A stretch of 39,329 nt of DNA. It comes from CBEULR01 sp965544035. Lineage in GTDB: Bacteria; Bacillota; Desulfotomaculia; Desulfotomaculales; Desulforudaceae. The stretch is taken from NCBI GenBank assembly GCA_965544035.1, contig CBEULR010000019.1, forward strand, positions 1 through 39,329. The letters are read 5' to 3'. Positions 30,372 through 39,263 of this stretch are shown here, piece by piece. Position numbers and translations under genes: made by a program. Every line of letters begins with the position of its first letter. Within the stretch, counting starts at the first letter, position 1. The notes below the pieces were generated by a model. It saw only the letters and a program-made list of their open reading frames with translations, was not told where the DNA came from and searched no databases.

Positions 30372-31505
30372 ATGAATATGACTATCATCAAGGGGCGGGC
30401 CAGGCTGGACCGGCGCACGAAAAACCTCGTGAAGCGACTGGAACCCCAAGACATTGCAATCATCGCTCATGACGGGATCGATAAGCTGGCCGCCGAGTCA
30501 CTTGTGGAAACACGGGTGCGGGTGGTAATTAACTGTCTGGAGTCGGTAAGCAAAGATTACCCGAACAGCGGCCCGATGCTGATGCTGGATGCCGGTATAC
30601 TGATTCTGGATAATGCCGGTCTCGATCTTTTCGAAGCTGTACAGGAAAACGACGAAATCGAAATTGTCGGCAGCCGCGTCTATAAGGGTAAAGAGCTCGT
30701 CGCGCAGGGTGAGATTCTAACCCGTGACCTCATCCGGGAGAGAATGGAATTGGCGCGGCAGCGGATGGATGAGGTGCTTGCCGGTTTCATTGACAATACG
30801 CTGACTTATGCCCGACAGGAAATCAGCCTGGTATCGGGAGGCCGGATCAAGATCCCCAAGGTGCGGACGGTATTTTCCAGGCGCCACGCGCTTATCGTTG
30901 TTCGCGGGGACAATTACCGGGAGGATCTGCGGGCGATTCGGTCGTACATCCAGGAAGTAAAGCCGGTTCTGATCGGAGTGGACGGCGGTGCCGACGCCCT
31001 TTTTGAGTTCGGGCTGAAGCCGGACATCGTGATCGGGGACATGGACAGCGTCAGCGACACAGCCCTGAAGGAGTCCAGAGAGATCGTCGTGCATGCCTAT
31101 CCCGACGGACGGGCTCCGGGGTTGGAGCGGGTGCGCAAACTGGGGCTCCAGGCAAAGATTTTCGCCGCACCTGGGACATCCGAAGATATAGCGATGCTCC
31201 TGGCCTACGAACACGGCGCGGATCTGATTGTGGCCGTCGGTACCCATTCAAACATGCTGGATTTTCTGGAGAAGGGCCGCAAGGGCATGGCCAGCACTTT
31301 TTTGGTGCGCCTGAAGGTCGGTTCAGTCTTGGTGGATGCAAAGGGTGTATCCCAGTTATATAAGGCGCCGCTTCAGTCGAGACACATCGCCAAGATCGTA
31401 CTGGCCGCCCTTCTGCCGGTGGCGGCGGTGGTGGGTTTGACTCCGGGCACCCGGGAACTCGTGAAGCTGCTCTACCTGCAGTTGCGCGTATTGTTGGGAA
31501 TATGA
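30372..31505 (+). CDS. SteA-like putative cytokinetic ring protein
   Basis: 377 residues. The protein has a thiamin-pyrophosphokinase-like central domain (LIGVDGGADALFEFGLKPDIVIGDMDSV) and a single C-terminal membrane helix (about residues 335-360), the layout of SteA, known in actinobacteria to work with SteB in cell-envelope assembly at the division site. ATG 30372 has GGGAAGG 5 bases upstream. The partner-like gene at 31516 is immediately downstream (10 bases), strengthening the identification. The exact function in Firmicutes is not established. Confidence 0.75.
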   Translation: MNMTIIKGRARLDRRTKNLVKRLEPQDIAIIAHDGIDKLAAESLVETRVRVVINCLESVSKDYPNSGPMLMLDAGILILDNAGLDLFEAVQENDEIEIVGSRVYKGKELVAQGEILTRDLIRERMELARQRMDEVLAGFIDNTLTYARQEISLVSGGRIKIPKVRTVFSRRHALIVVRGDNYREDLRAIRSYIQEVKPVLIGVDGGADALFEFGLKPDIVIGDMDSVSDTALKESREIVVHAYPDGRAPGLERVRKLGLQAKIFAAPGTSEDIAMLLAYEHGADLIVAVGTHSNMLDFLEKGRKGMASTFLVRLKVGSVLVDAKGVSQLYKAPLQSRHIAKIVLAALLPVAAVVGLTPGTRELVKLLYLQLRVLLGI

Positions 31506-31515
31506 GGTATGAGTG

Positions 31516-32379
31516 ATGTTTATTGATTTCCGTTACCATATTGCTTCTTTGGTCGCCGTTTTTATGGCGCTAGGTATCGGCATACTGATCGGTAGTACGA
31601 TGCTCGGCGACAACGGGCTCTACGAAAGACAGGATCAGATCGCCGAACGGCTCGAACAGCATCTGAACCAGCTGCGGCAGGAGAATGAGGAAGTGCGGGT
31701 GCAGCTGGCGGCGCTGGAAAGCGAAGCCTCTCTGCATCATCAGGTGTCGAAGGACTTCCTGACCTATCTGGTAGCCGGACAGCTGCAAGGCGTCAGGCTG
31801 GCCGTTATTGAAACCAGTACTTATCAACACGAACAGGATCTCCGGCCGCTGTTTGAAATGGCCGGGGCGGACATCCAGTCGATTACCACTGTGAACAACG
31901 GTTTTGAGCTTGCCGGTCGCAAGGAAGCAATCCTTTCGCTTGCGGGGTGGGAGGACATGCCGGACCGGGATCTGGTACGCAGACTGGCGTCGGCAACGGC
32001 GGAGCAGGTATTGGCCGGCAGGAGCGAGCTCATAGATTACCTGGTACACGAGGATCTGCTGACGGTTACCGGTGAGTACGGCCTGCCCGTCGACGCGGTG
32101 GTGTTCGTCGGGGGGAGCCACGACGGGGATTTGAACACCGTGTCCAATGTCGATGTGCCGATGCTCAACTATTTTGCCAAACAGGGCATAATGATGGTCG
32201 GAGTGGAGGAGAGCGTGGCGGTCGGGTCTTATATGAAGGAATACCAGCGCAAGTGTGGGGCGACGGTGGACAATGTGGACAGTGTGGCCGGGCAGTTTTC
32301 TCTGGTGATGGCGCTGGCCGGGCGCGGAGGGCATTATGGAGTGAAGGAGACGGCGCAGAAACTGATCCCGTCCCTTTAG
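31516..32379 (+). CDS. SteB/MctB-like membrane protein (copper transporter MctB family)
   Basis: 287 residues. One N-terminal membrane helix (HIASLVAVFMALGIGILIGS) is followed by a long charged coiled coil (about residues 30-70, rich in Gln/Glu/Leu) and a globular domain, as in DUF3186/MctB proteins. Some are called copper transporters, but in actinobacteria SteB of this family is the partner of SteA. Adjacency to the SteA-like gene supports the envelope role. ATG 31516 was chosen for GAGGT 7 bases upstream; GTG 31513 is one codon earlier. Confidence 0.75.
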   Translation: MFIDFRYHIASLVAVFMALGIGILIGSTMLGDNGLYERQDQIAERLEQHLNQLRQENEEVRVQLAALESEASLHHQVSKDFLTYLVAGQLQGVRLAVIETSTYQHEQDLRPLFEMAGADIQSITTVNNGFELAGRKEAILSLAGWEDMPDRDLVRRLASATAEQVLAGRSELIDYLVHEDLLTVTGEYGLPVDAVVFVGGSHDGDLNTVSNVDVPMLNYFAKQGIMMVGVEESVAVGSYMKEYQRKCGATVDNVDSVAGQFSLVMALAGRGGHYGVKETAQKLIPSL

Positions 32380-32394
32380 GATGGAGAAGGTATA

Positions 32395-33099
32395 GTGACG
32401 CAAAGGGTGAGCGTAGTTATTCCGGCCTATAACGAGGCCGACACCATCCGGTCTACTGTAGGTGCGGTGCTTTCAATTCCGGAAATTGACGAGGTGGTCG
32501 TAGTTGACGATCACTCGAATGATTCAACGGCCGGGGCGGCCCGTGAAGCGGGTGCCCTTGTGTTTTCTATGCCGCGAAACAGCGGGAAAGGTGCGGCCCT
32601 GAACGCCGGGATCAGCCGGGCGAAGGGAGAGGTGATTGTGCTTCTGGACGCCGATCTGGGGGCCAGTGCGGCTGAGGCACGTAAGCTGGTGCGGCCTGTG
32701 CTGTCGCAAGAGGCCGATGTGGCCATTGCGCGGTTCCCCCGGGCACGCCGGAAGGGCGGTTTTGGGCTGGTGAAGCGGCTGGCGTATTACGGAATACGTT
32801 ATTTTACCGGCCTGGAGATGCAAAGCCCGATCTCAGGGCAGCGTGCACTCCGCCGAGAGGTCCTCGACAGGCTTTATCCGCTGGCCGGAGGTTACGGGGT
32901 CGAAGTGGGCATGACTGTGGATGCGGCGTGCCTCGGCTTCAGATTGATAGAGGTCCCGGTGGAAATGACCCATAAGGAGACCGGGCGGGATCTAAAAGGG
33001 TTCCTGCACCGGGGACGGCAGTTCCGGGATATTGCCTTGACCCTGTTAAAGTGCTATGTTAAGTACCGTGGAAAAAAACGCGAAAAGATGGCAAGGTGA
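32395..33099 (+). CDS. GT2-family glycosyltransferase (DPM1-like)
   Basis: 234 residues, a compact GT-A enzyme of the dolichol-phosphate-mannose-synthase-like type: SVVIPAYNEADTI, VVVVDDHSNDSTAG, the metal motif LLDADLG, and the acceptor-side SPISGQRALRRE. No membrane segment is evident. GTG 32395 has GGAGAAGG upstream. It lies 15 bases after the SteB-like gene, and the MraY-like gene starts 3 bases later, so the four genes likely form an operon for an envelope polymer or lipid-linked sugar. The sugar and acceptor are unknown. Confidence 0.85.
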   Translation: MTQRVSVVIPAYNEADTIRSTVGAVLSIPEIDEVVVVDDHSNDSTAGAAREAGALVFSMPRNSGKGAALNAGISRAKGEVIVLLDADLGASAAEARKLVRPVLSQEADVAIARFPRARRKGGFGLVKRLAYYGIRYFTGLEMQSPISGQRALRREVLDRLYPLAGGYGVEVGMTVDAACLGFRLIEVPVEMTHKETGRDLKGFLHRGRQFRDIALTLLKCYVKYRGKKREKMAR

Positions 33100-33102
33100 C
33101 CG

Positions 33103-33942
33103 ATGGTGCACATTATCCTGTTTATCGTTTTGGGCCTGTTTACCGCTCTGTTATTCCTGCCGCTGTTGATGGAAATGATCACCCGCGCCGGATTCGTACG
33201 GCCGAATTACTGCGGCCGCAGCATTCCGGCGGCGGTCGGCCTGCTTTTCTTTTTGGTGCCGCTGTTTGTCCTCAGCATCACCTATTTGGTGGCCGATCTT
33301 GTGCAGTACCGCACCGATCTGCTGGTATTCCTTTTTGTGGCCGGGGCGATGGCGATCCTGGGGCTGGTGGACGATGTCTTCGGATCGCGCCGGGCAACCG
33401 GACTGAAGGGGCACTTTCGGCAGTTGCTGCGCGGGGAATTAACCACCGGCGCGCTCAAGGCTTTGGGCGGGCTGACGGTCGCCTTCCTGGCTTCTCTCAT
33501 TACCGCTGATCTCAATCACATTATACTCAACACCTTGATCATCGCTCTCTCGGCCAATATGCTGAACCTGTTGGATCTGCGTCCGGGCAGGGCGGCCAAG
33601 GGATATCTGCTGGCTGTCGTTCTGCTTTTCGGGGCGGCCTGGGCCGACCCGCGTCTCATTTTCGTGGCCGTGGTTACCGGTGCCGTTCTGGCCTATGCCC
33701 CGGTTGATCTTCGGGCCAAGGCTATGATGGGCGACAGCGGTTCAAACGTTCTGGGGGCGGTCTTGGGTCTGACCGCAGTTTGGGTGCTTGCGCTACCCGC
33801 TAAGATCGGGATTCTGGTTTTCCTGGCAGGCCTTCACCTTTTTGCCGAACGGTACTCCCTGACCGATATCATCGCCCGCAATCGGGTGCTGGAATTTTTT
33901 GACCGGTTGGGACGCAATAGAGAGGAATTCACCGAAAAGTAG
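33103..33942 (+). CDS. MraY/WecA-like phospho-sugar transferase (GT4)
   Basis: 279 residues, eight to ten membrane segments, of the polyprenyl-phosphate N-acetylhexosamine-1-phosphate transferase superfamily. Motifs: LGLVDDVFGSR (the double Asp), NMLNLLDLRPGRA, and MMGDSGSNVLGA. It would load a sugar-1-phosphate onto undecaprenyl phosphate. It is smaller than MraY (about 320-360 residues) and sits outside a dcw cluster, so it is not the peptidoglycan enzyme as such. Start ATG follows AAGGTGA, 3 bases after the GT2 stop. Confidence 0.8.
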   Translation: MVHIILFIVLGLFTALLFLPLLMEMITRAGFVRPNYCGRSIPAAVGLLFFLVPLFVLSITYLVADLVQYRTDLLVFLFVAGAMAILGLVDDVFGSRRATGLKGHFRQLLRGELTTGALKALGGLTVAFLASLITADLNHIILNTLIIALSANMLNLLDLRPGRAAKGYLLAVVLLFGAAWADPRLIFVAVVTGAVLAYAPVDLRAKAMMGDSGSNVLGAVLGLTAVWVLALPAKIGILVFLAGLHLFAERYSLTDIIARNRVLEFFDRLGRNREEFTEK

Positions 33943-33959
33943 CGAAGATATCAAGATTA

Positions 33960-34655
33960 ATGGTCATTTTGCCTGCTTTGCGGAGAATTAATGTTTTCTT
34001 GGGAGGCCTGGGCGTCGGGAAAACCGAACTGGCGATCAACGCTGCTGTGGGCCTTGCCAATGGCAACTGCAGGGTTTCGCTGGTCGATCTGGATGTGATC
34101 AATCCCTACTACCGGACCCGTTACGTAAAGCAACAACTGGAATCCCGGACCGGTCTTGAAGTGATCTGCCCGGATGGTGGTCTATCGCAGGCCGACGTCC
34201 CGGCGCTGTCACCGGCGATCTACGGGGTGTTTTCCGATATCAGGCGGTGGGGTGTGTTTGATGTGGGCGGCGACGACGTCGGTGCGGTGGTGCTGGGTCG
34301 TTTCCGGCCGTACTTGACAACGGACACTGCCGTTTTTTTTGTGGTCAATACCTACCGTCCCCGTACCGGTACGGCCGCCCGTATCGTACGGATGGTGCGG
34401 GAGATCGAAAAGGCGGCGCGGGTGCGAGTTGACTATCTGGTGAATAATTCAAACCTGGGGTCGGAGACCGTGCCGCGTATGGTAGCCGAAGGCCAGGAGA
34501 TTACCGCCGCGGCGGGACGGGAACTGGATCGCCCGGTGGCCTTCGCCGGTGTCCGGCGGGATCTGGTTCCGGCGGTACGCCGTCTCATGCCCGAAGTGCC
34601 GCTTCTGCCTCTGCGGCGCTTTATGGTACCGCCGTGGGACGACCGTACGCAATAG
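33960..34655 (+). CDS. P-loop ATPase (MinD/ParA-like)
   Basis: 231 residues with GGLGVGKTE as the Walker A, then LVDLDVINPYYRTRYV (a MinD/ParA-like switch) and a C-terminal half of unclear role. It lies 17 bases after the MraY-like gene, and the ferredoxin subunit korD starts 35 bases later. The start at ATG 33960 has no clear SD; TTG codons at 33969 and 33978 are alternatives. The position suggests it belongs to the oxidoreductase genes, perhaps in assembly, but this is inference. Confidence 0.7.
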   Translation: MVILPALRRINVFLGGLGVGKTELAINAAVGLANGNCRVSLVDLDVINPYYRTRYVKQQLESRTGLEVICPDGGLSQADVPALSPAIYGVFSDIRRWGVFDVGGDDVGAVVLGRFRPYLTTDTAVFFVVNTYRPRTGTAARIVRMVREIEKAARVRVDYLVNNSNLGSETVPRMVAEGQEITAAAGRELDRPVAFAGVRRDLVPAVRRLMPEVPLLPLRRFMVPPWDDRTQ

Positions 34656-34690
34656 CCGGTGCAGAAGTGAAGCTTCCGGAGGGAAAGGTC

Positions 34691-34921
34691 TTGAGTGTGG
34701 TTTTCGCCCGGGAACGATGCAAAGGTTGTGGATTGTGTATCAGGTTCTGTCCAAAAGGGATCATCGTCCCGGATGACCGGATCAACACGTCGGGCTTTCA
34801 CCCGGCGACGGTGGTTGAAATCGATAAGTGTACAGCGTGCGCAATCTGTGCGATGATGTGTCCCGATTTGGTGATTCAGGTGTGGAAGGAGACCGGGGAG
34901 GAAGGTGCGGTCCTTGGCTAA
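34691..34921 (+). CDS. korD: 2-oxoacid:ferredoxin oxidoreductase, ferredoxin (delta) subunit
   Basis: 76 residues with two 4Fe-4S motifs: CKGCGLCIRFCPKG and CTACAICAMMCPD. It carries electrons between the enzyme core and soluble ferredoxin. TTG 34691 was chosen because GGAGGG lies 7 bases upstream and the protein then starts SVVFARERCKGCG, as the family does; GTG 34667 or ATG 34634 would add an unconserved leader overlapping the ATPase gene. korA starts before its end (17-base overlap). Confidence 0.88.
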   Translation: MSVVFARERCKGCGLCIRFCPKGIIVPDDRINTSGFHPATVVEIDKCTACAICAMMCPDLVIQVWKETGEEGAVLG

Positions 34922-35972
34922 GCTGCTGATGAAGGGCAACGAGGCTTTCGGCGAGGGCGCGATCAGGGCGGGCTGCACCCATTTCTTCGGCTACCCGATT
35001 ACACCCCAGTCCGAGCTTTCGCACTATCTTGCCAAGCGCCTGCCCGAGTGCGGCGGGGTTTTTCTGCAGGCCGAAAGTGAAACCTCGGCGATCAACATGG
35101 TTTACGGCGCCGCCGGGGTGGGGGCGCGGGTACTCACTTCGTCTTCCGGTCCGGGAATCAGTCTGATGCAGGAGGGACTGTCCTATCTGGCAGGGTCCGA
35201 ACTGCCCTGCGTGATTGTCAATGTGATGCGGGGCGGTCCCGGACTGGGCAACATCGCCCCTGCCCAGGCCGACTACTACCAGGCGGTAAAAGGGGGCGGA
35301 CACGGGGACTACCGGGTAATCGTCCTGGCGCCGGCATCAGTCCAGGAGATCCTCGATCTGATGGGTGAGGCTTTTGACTTGGCCGACCGGTACCGCAATC
35401 CGGTGATGGTGCTGGGTGACGGAGTCCTGGGGCAGATGATGGAACCCGTCGATCCGGATGCCGTAAAAGCCCGGCAGGCACCCCCGAAGCCGTGGGCGGC
35501 GACCGGAACGGGCGATCATGAAGGTCGGAACATAATCAGTTCACTGTTCATAGTGCCTGAGGATAACGAGGCGGCCAACCGCCGCCTGGAGGCGAAGTAC
35601 GCCCGGATAAGGGAGCACGAACAGAGGTGGGAAGAGTATCTTGTAGATGACGCCGATATCGTGGTGGCGGCGTACGGTACCTTGGGCCGTGTGGCCAAGG
35701 CGGCGGCCGAAAGGGCACGCGGGGAAGGGATGGCCGTAGGTGTGATCCGGCCGATAACCCTCTGGCCGTTTCCGGAGCGGGCGTTTGAGAAGGCGGTCGG
35801 AACGGCTGAGTGCTTTCTCACGATTGAACTCAGCCTCGGGCAGATGCTGGACGACGTGAAGCTGGCGGTGAACGGAAGGCGTCCCGTTCGGTTTTACGGC
35901 CGCCCGGGCGGTGTGATTCCCACCGTGCGGGAAGTGACCGAAGTGATCAGGAAGATCAGCGGGGGGGACTGA
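34905..35972 (+). CDS. korA: 2-oxoacid:ferredoxin oxidoreductase, alpha subunit
   Basis: 355 residues. In this anaerobic enzyme, subunits oxidise 2-oxoglutarate or a related 2-oxoacid to acyl-CoA with ferredoxin, or run in reverse to fix CO2. The N-terminal pyrimidine-binding domain has FFGYPITPQSELSHYLAKRL, QAESETSAINMVYGAA and TSSSGPGISLMQEG; a transketolase C-terminal domain follows (ADIVVAAYGTLGR, VIRPITLWPFPE). GTG 34905 is close to GGGAGG; TTG 34914 is an alternative. The substrate (2-oxoglutarate, or branched-chain 2-oxoacids as in Vor) is not determined. Confidence 0.9.
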   Translation: MRSLAKLLMKGNEAFGEGAIRAGCTHFFGYPITPQSELSHYLAKRLPECGGVFLQAESETSAINMVYGAAGVGARVLTSSSGPGISLMQEGLSYLAGSELPCVIVNVMRGGPGLGNIAPAQADYYQAVKGGGHGDYRVIVLAPASVQEILDLMGEAFDLADRYRNPVMVLGDGVLGQMMEPVDPDAVKARQAPPKPWAATGTGDHEGRNIISSLFIVPEDNEAANRRLEAKYARIREHEQRWEEYLVDDADIVVAAYGTLGRVAKAAAERARGEGMAVGVIRPITLWPFPERAFEKAVGTAECFLTIELSLGQMLDDVKLAVNGRRPVRFYGRPGGVIPTVREVTEVIRKISGGD

Positions 35973-36727
35973 TGGTGGCCGCTGTTTTCAAACGACCCGA
36001 GGCCTTAACCGAAAAACCTTTTCACTACTGCCCCGGCTGTACCCACGGGATCATTCACCGTCTGGTCGCCGAGGCGATTGATGACCTGGGGATCCGCGAG
36101 CGGACAATCGGGATCTGCCCGGTGGGCTGTGCCGCCTTCGCGTATGACTACTTCAACTGCGATATGTTTCAGGCCGCGCACGGGCGGGCGCCCGCGGTGG
36201 CCACGGGTGTGAAGCGGGTGCGTCCCGACCGTATTGTGTTCACCTATCAGGGGGACGGTGATCTGGCGGCAATCGGCACGGCCGAGATTGTGCATGCGGC
36301 GGCGCGGGGCGAGCTTATCACCGTTATATTTGTGAACAACGCTGTGTACGGGATGACCGGGGGACAGATGGCCCCGACCTCGGTGATCGGCCAGCGCACG
36401 ACAACGACACCGTTCGGGCGTGAAGCCCGTTCTCACGGCTTTCCGCTGCGGATGTCCGAGATGCTGAGCACGGTCGAAGGGGCGGCCTATATCGCCCGGG
36501 TATCAGTGCACAGCCCGCCGCACGTCAAACGGGCGGGGCGAGCGGTCAGAAAGGCCTTCGAGACGCAGCTTCAGGGTTTGGGGTTCGCCATGGTCGAGGT
36601 GCTTTCCACGTGTCCCACGAACTGGGGCCTCACTCCGGAAGAGGCTCTGGCCTGGCTGGAGGAAAACCTGATTCCGCAATACCCCCTTGGTGAGTTTCGG
36701 ACACCGGATGCGGAGGCGGTCCGATGA
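35972..36727 (+). CDS. korB: 2-oxoacid:ferredoxin oxidoreductase, beta (TPP-binding) subunit
   Basis: 251 residues, binding thiamin diphosphate and Mg: FHYCPGCTHGI, then ICPVGCAAF and the TPP/Mg motif GDGDLAAIG, NNAVYGMTGGQMAPTS. One base overlaps korA (TGATG). The length is normal, and the Cys residues of the N-terminal part are typical of the KorB/VorA set. korC overlaps its end (ATGA). Confidence 0.92.
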   Translation: MVAAVFKRPEALTEKPFHYCPGCTHGIIHRLVAEAIDDLGIRERTIGICPVGCAAFAYDYFNCDMFQAAHGRAPAVATGVKRVRPDRIVFTYQGDGDLAAIGTAEIVHAAARGELITVIFVNNAVYGMTGGQMAPTSVIGQRTTTTPFGREARSHGFPLRMSEMLSTVEGAAYIARVSVHSPPHVKRAGRAVRKAFETQLQGLGFAMVEVLSTCPTNWGLTPEEALAWLEENLIPQYPLGEFRTPDAEAVR

Positions 36728-37290
36728 ATGAACAGGTGCTGATCGCGGGTTTCGGAGGGCAGGGGATCTTGTCGGCCGGGCAGTTGCTGGCTTTCGCCGG
36801 GATGGCCGAGGGGAAGCACGTGGCCTGGATACCGTCGTACGGTCCTGAAATGCGCGGTGGAACGGCGAACTGCGGCGTCTCAATATCAGATGCTCCCATC
36901 AGTTCTCCGCTGGTGACCGAGCCGACGGCGCTGATTGCCATGAACCAGCCTTCGCTGGATAAATTTGAGGACAGTGTATTGCCTCAGGGTATTATAATTA
37001 TAAACAGTTCTTTGGTACAAAGGACGGAAGGACGGAGGGACGTGGTGAGGCTGGCCGTTCCGGCCGGCAAATTGGCCGGGGAACTGGGCAATGTGCGGGT
37101 GGCCGCCAGCGTCCTGATTGGTGCCTATGCGGGGTTTTCCGGTGTGGTCGGTCCGGAAACGCTATGCGCGGTGCTGGAGAAGGTGCTGCCTGCCCGGCGG
37201 CACGGGCTGATCCCGGTGAACCGGACCGCCCTGCAGAAAGGGGCGGAGATAGGTGCACGCTACCGTCACGGGTTTGGAGGTAGAATATGA
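36724..37290 (+). CDS. korC: 2-oxoacid:ferredoxin oxidoreductase, gamma subunit
   Basis: 188 residues. N-terminal nucleotide-like GFGGQGILSAGQLLAFAGM and the family's YGPEMRGGTANCGV are present. It provides the CoA-binding/gamma domain of the heterotetramer. ATGA overlap with korB; the peptidase start overlaps its stop, so the oxidoreductase and peptidase genes are translationally coupled even though their functions are unrelated. Confidence 0.93.
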   Translation: MNEQVLIAGFGGQGILSAGQLLAFAGMAEGKHVAWIPSYGPEMRGGTANCGVSISDAPISSPLVTEPTALIAMNQPSLDKFEDSVLPQGIIIINSSLVQRTEGRRDVVRLAVPAGKLAGELGNVRVAASVLIGAYAGFSGVVGPETLCAVLEKVLPARRHGLIPVNRTALQKGAEIGARYRHGFGGRI

Positions 37291-38405
37291 TCAACGGGCG
37301 ACGTTTGGTTGACAGTTTTCTTGCAATGGCCGCCATTGACAGTGTGTCCCGCGACGAGCGGGAGATGGCCGATCACCTGCTGGGTGTCCTGGATGCCCTG
37401 GGTTTTGACTGTGTGGAAGATGACGCGGGACAGGCAACTAGCGGCACTGCCGGGAATATTATCGCCCGGATGGCGGGTACGGCTCCCGGGCCGTCTCTGC
37501 TTTTCTGTGCACATATGGACACGGTGGAACCGGGAACGGGAGTGAAACCGAGAATAGAAGGTCATTCTATTCACAGCAGCGGTGAGACCATCCTCGGTGC
37601 CGACGACAAGGCCGGAATTGCCGCGCTTCTGGAGGCAATCCGGGTGATTCAGGAGCAGCGCCTGCCCCACCCGCCGCTGGAGCTGGTTTTTACGGTGGCC
37701 GAGGAGGTCGGCCTGCTGGGGGCGAAGGCGCTGGACAGTGATACGCTGGAAGCGGCGATGGCTTTCGTGCTGGACAGCGATGGGCCACCCGGGAGGATTA
37801 TCACCCGCGCCCCGTCGCAGGACCGGATTACGGCGACCGTGATCGGGCGGGCGGCGCACGCGGGGATCAACCCCGAGGACGGGGTGAACGCGATCCAGGC
37901 GGCGGCAGCGGCGATTGCCGACCTGCCGCTGGGGCGGATCGATGAGGAAACAACGGCGAACATAGGGGTTATCCGGGGTGGTCAGGCCACCAACATCATT
38001 CCCGAACGGGTCTATCTCGAAGGAGAAACAAGGAGTCTTGATGATGCCAAACGGCGTGCGCTCAGCGAGCTTATCTGCCGGAAGATGACCGAACGGGTGG
38101 AGGCCGCCGGAGCGCAGGTCAAGATTGATGTGGAAGAGATCTACACGTCATTCGACCTGGACCGGGATTCCGAACCGGTGCAATTGGCGATGGAGGCGGC
38201 AAGGAATCTGGGATTGGAGGCGGTGATCGAGCAGACCGGCGGGGGAAGCGATGCCAATGTTCTGAACCGCTACGGTATTCCCACCGTGAATCTGTCCACC
38301 GGAATGCAGAAGGTGCACAGCACCAAGGAGTTTATCCTGATTGAGGACCTGCACAACACCGCCCGGCACGTACTGGAGATTATCCGCCTGGCGGCCGCCC
38401 GTTGA
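37287..38405 (+). CDS. M20-family peptidase (PepT-like)
   Basis: 372 residues, a zinc aminopeptidase/deacylase of the M20 family close to the PepT-like group. Metal and catalytic residues: FCAHMDTVEPG (metal His and catalytic Asp), GADDKAGIAA (bridging Asp), the catalytic Glu pair in TVAEEVGLLG, the metal Asp in VLDSDG, and the C-terminal metal His in STGMQKVHSTKEF. The dimerisation domain contains GRAAHAGINPEDG. It is cytosolic. The exact substrate (tripeptides or another amide) is unknown. ATG 37287 overlaps korC. Confidence 0.88.
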   Translation: MINGRRLVDSFLAMAAIDSVSRDEREMADHLLGVLDALGFDCVEDDAGQATSGTAGNIIARMAGTAPGPSLLFCAHMDTVEPGTGVKPRIEGHSIHSSGETILGADDKAGIAALLEAIRVIQEQRLPHPPLELVFTVAEEVGLLGAKALDSDTLEAAMAFVLDSDGPPGRIITRAPSQDRITATVIGRAAHAGINPEDGVNAIQAAAAAIADLPLGRIDEETTANIGVIRGGQATNIIPERVYLEGETRSLDDAKRRALSELICRKMTERVEAAGAQVKIDVEEIYTSFDLDRDSEPVQLAMEAARNLGLEAVIEQTGGGSDANVLNRYGIPTVNLSTGMQKVHSTKEFILIEDLHNTARHVLEIIRLAAAR

Positions 38406-38418
38406 GGAGGATAGGAAA

Positions 38419-39258
38419 ATGCGATTCACCAAAATGCACGGGTTGGGCAATGATTTCATAATTGTTAATGCTCTGAACGGGGCCGATATCGCCGACAAAG
38501 CGGCACTGGCCAGGGAGACCTGCGACCGCCGATTCGGGATCGGTGCCGACGGTCTGGTACTGATCCTTCCATCAGCGTCCGGTGATGTCCGGATGCGCAT
38601 CTTTAATTCCGACGGAAGCGAGCCGGAGATGTGCGGGAATGCCATCCGGTGCGTGGCGAAGTACCTCTATGACCGCCGTCTGATCGAGAAGGCGGTGATT
38701 CAGGTCGAGACCCTGGCCGGGATAATCATTCCCGAGGTGCTGGCCGGGCCGGACGGAAAAGTGCGCGGAGTCCGGGTCGACATGGGCGAACCGCGGCTGG
38801 AACGCGCGGAGATACCGATGAACGGCGCGCCCGGAAGGGTAATTCTGGAACCCCTCGATGTCGGATCGACCGTTCTGCAGGTAACCGCCGTCTCGATGGG
38901 AAACCCGCACTGCGTGGTGTTCGTTCCGGATCTGGAGCAGGTGGATTTTGAGACAATGGGGCCATTGATCGAGAAACATCCGGTCTTTCCGGCGCGTACC
39001 AATGTGGAGTTTGTATCCGTCGTTGATCCGGGGCGGGTAAAGGTGAAGGTCTGGGAACGCGGTGCCGGGCCGACACTGGCGTGCGGCACCGGGGCTTGTG
39101 CGGTTACGGTGGCCGGCGTGCTGGCCGGATATACCGAGCGCCGGGTGAGCGTCGGCCTGCCGGGCGGGACGCTGGACATCGAGTGGGCGGACAACGGGAG
39201 AGTTTATATGGCTGGACCGGCGGAGGAGGTTTTTGAAGGAGAATATTTGCGTAGGTAG
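38419..39258 (+). CDS. dapF: Diaminopimelate epimerase
   Basis: 279 residues. It interconverts LL- and meso-diaminopimelate for lysine and cell-wall synthesis. The two catalytic cysteines are in EMCGNAIRC and LACGTGAC; the N terminus MRFTKMHGLGNDF and NPHCVVFV are standard. ATG 38419 has GAGGAGGAT upstream. It starts 13 bases after the peptidase stop. Another lysine/DAP gene may follow outside the window. Confidence 0.97.
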   Translation: MRFTKMHGLGNDFIIVNALNGADIADKAALARETCDRRFGIGADGLVLILPSASGDVRMRIFNSDGSEPEMCGNAIRCVAKYLYDRRLIEKAVIQVETLAGIIIPEVLAGPDGKVRGVRVDMGEPRLERAEIPMNGAPGRVILEPLDVGSTVLQVTAVSMGNPHCVVFVPDLEQVDFETMGPLIEKHPVFPARTNVEFVSVVDPGRVKVKVWERGAGPTLACGTGACAVTVAGVLAGYTERRVSVGLPGGTLDIEWADNGRVYMAGPAEEVFEGEYLRR

Positions 39259-39263
39259 TTTGG

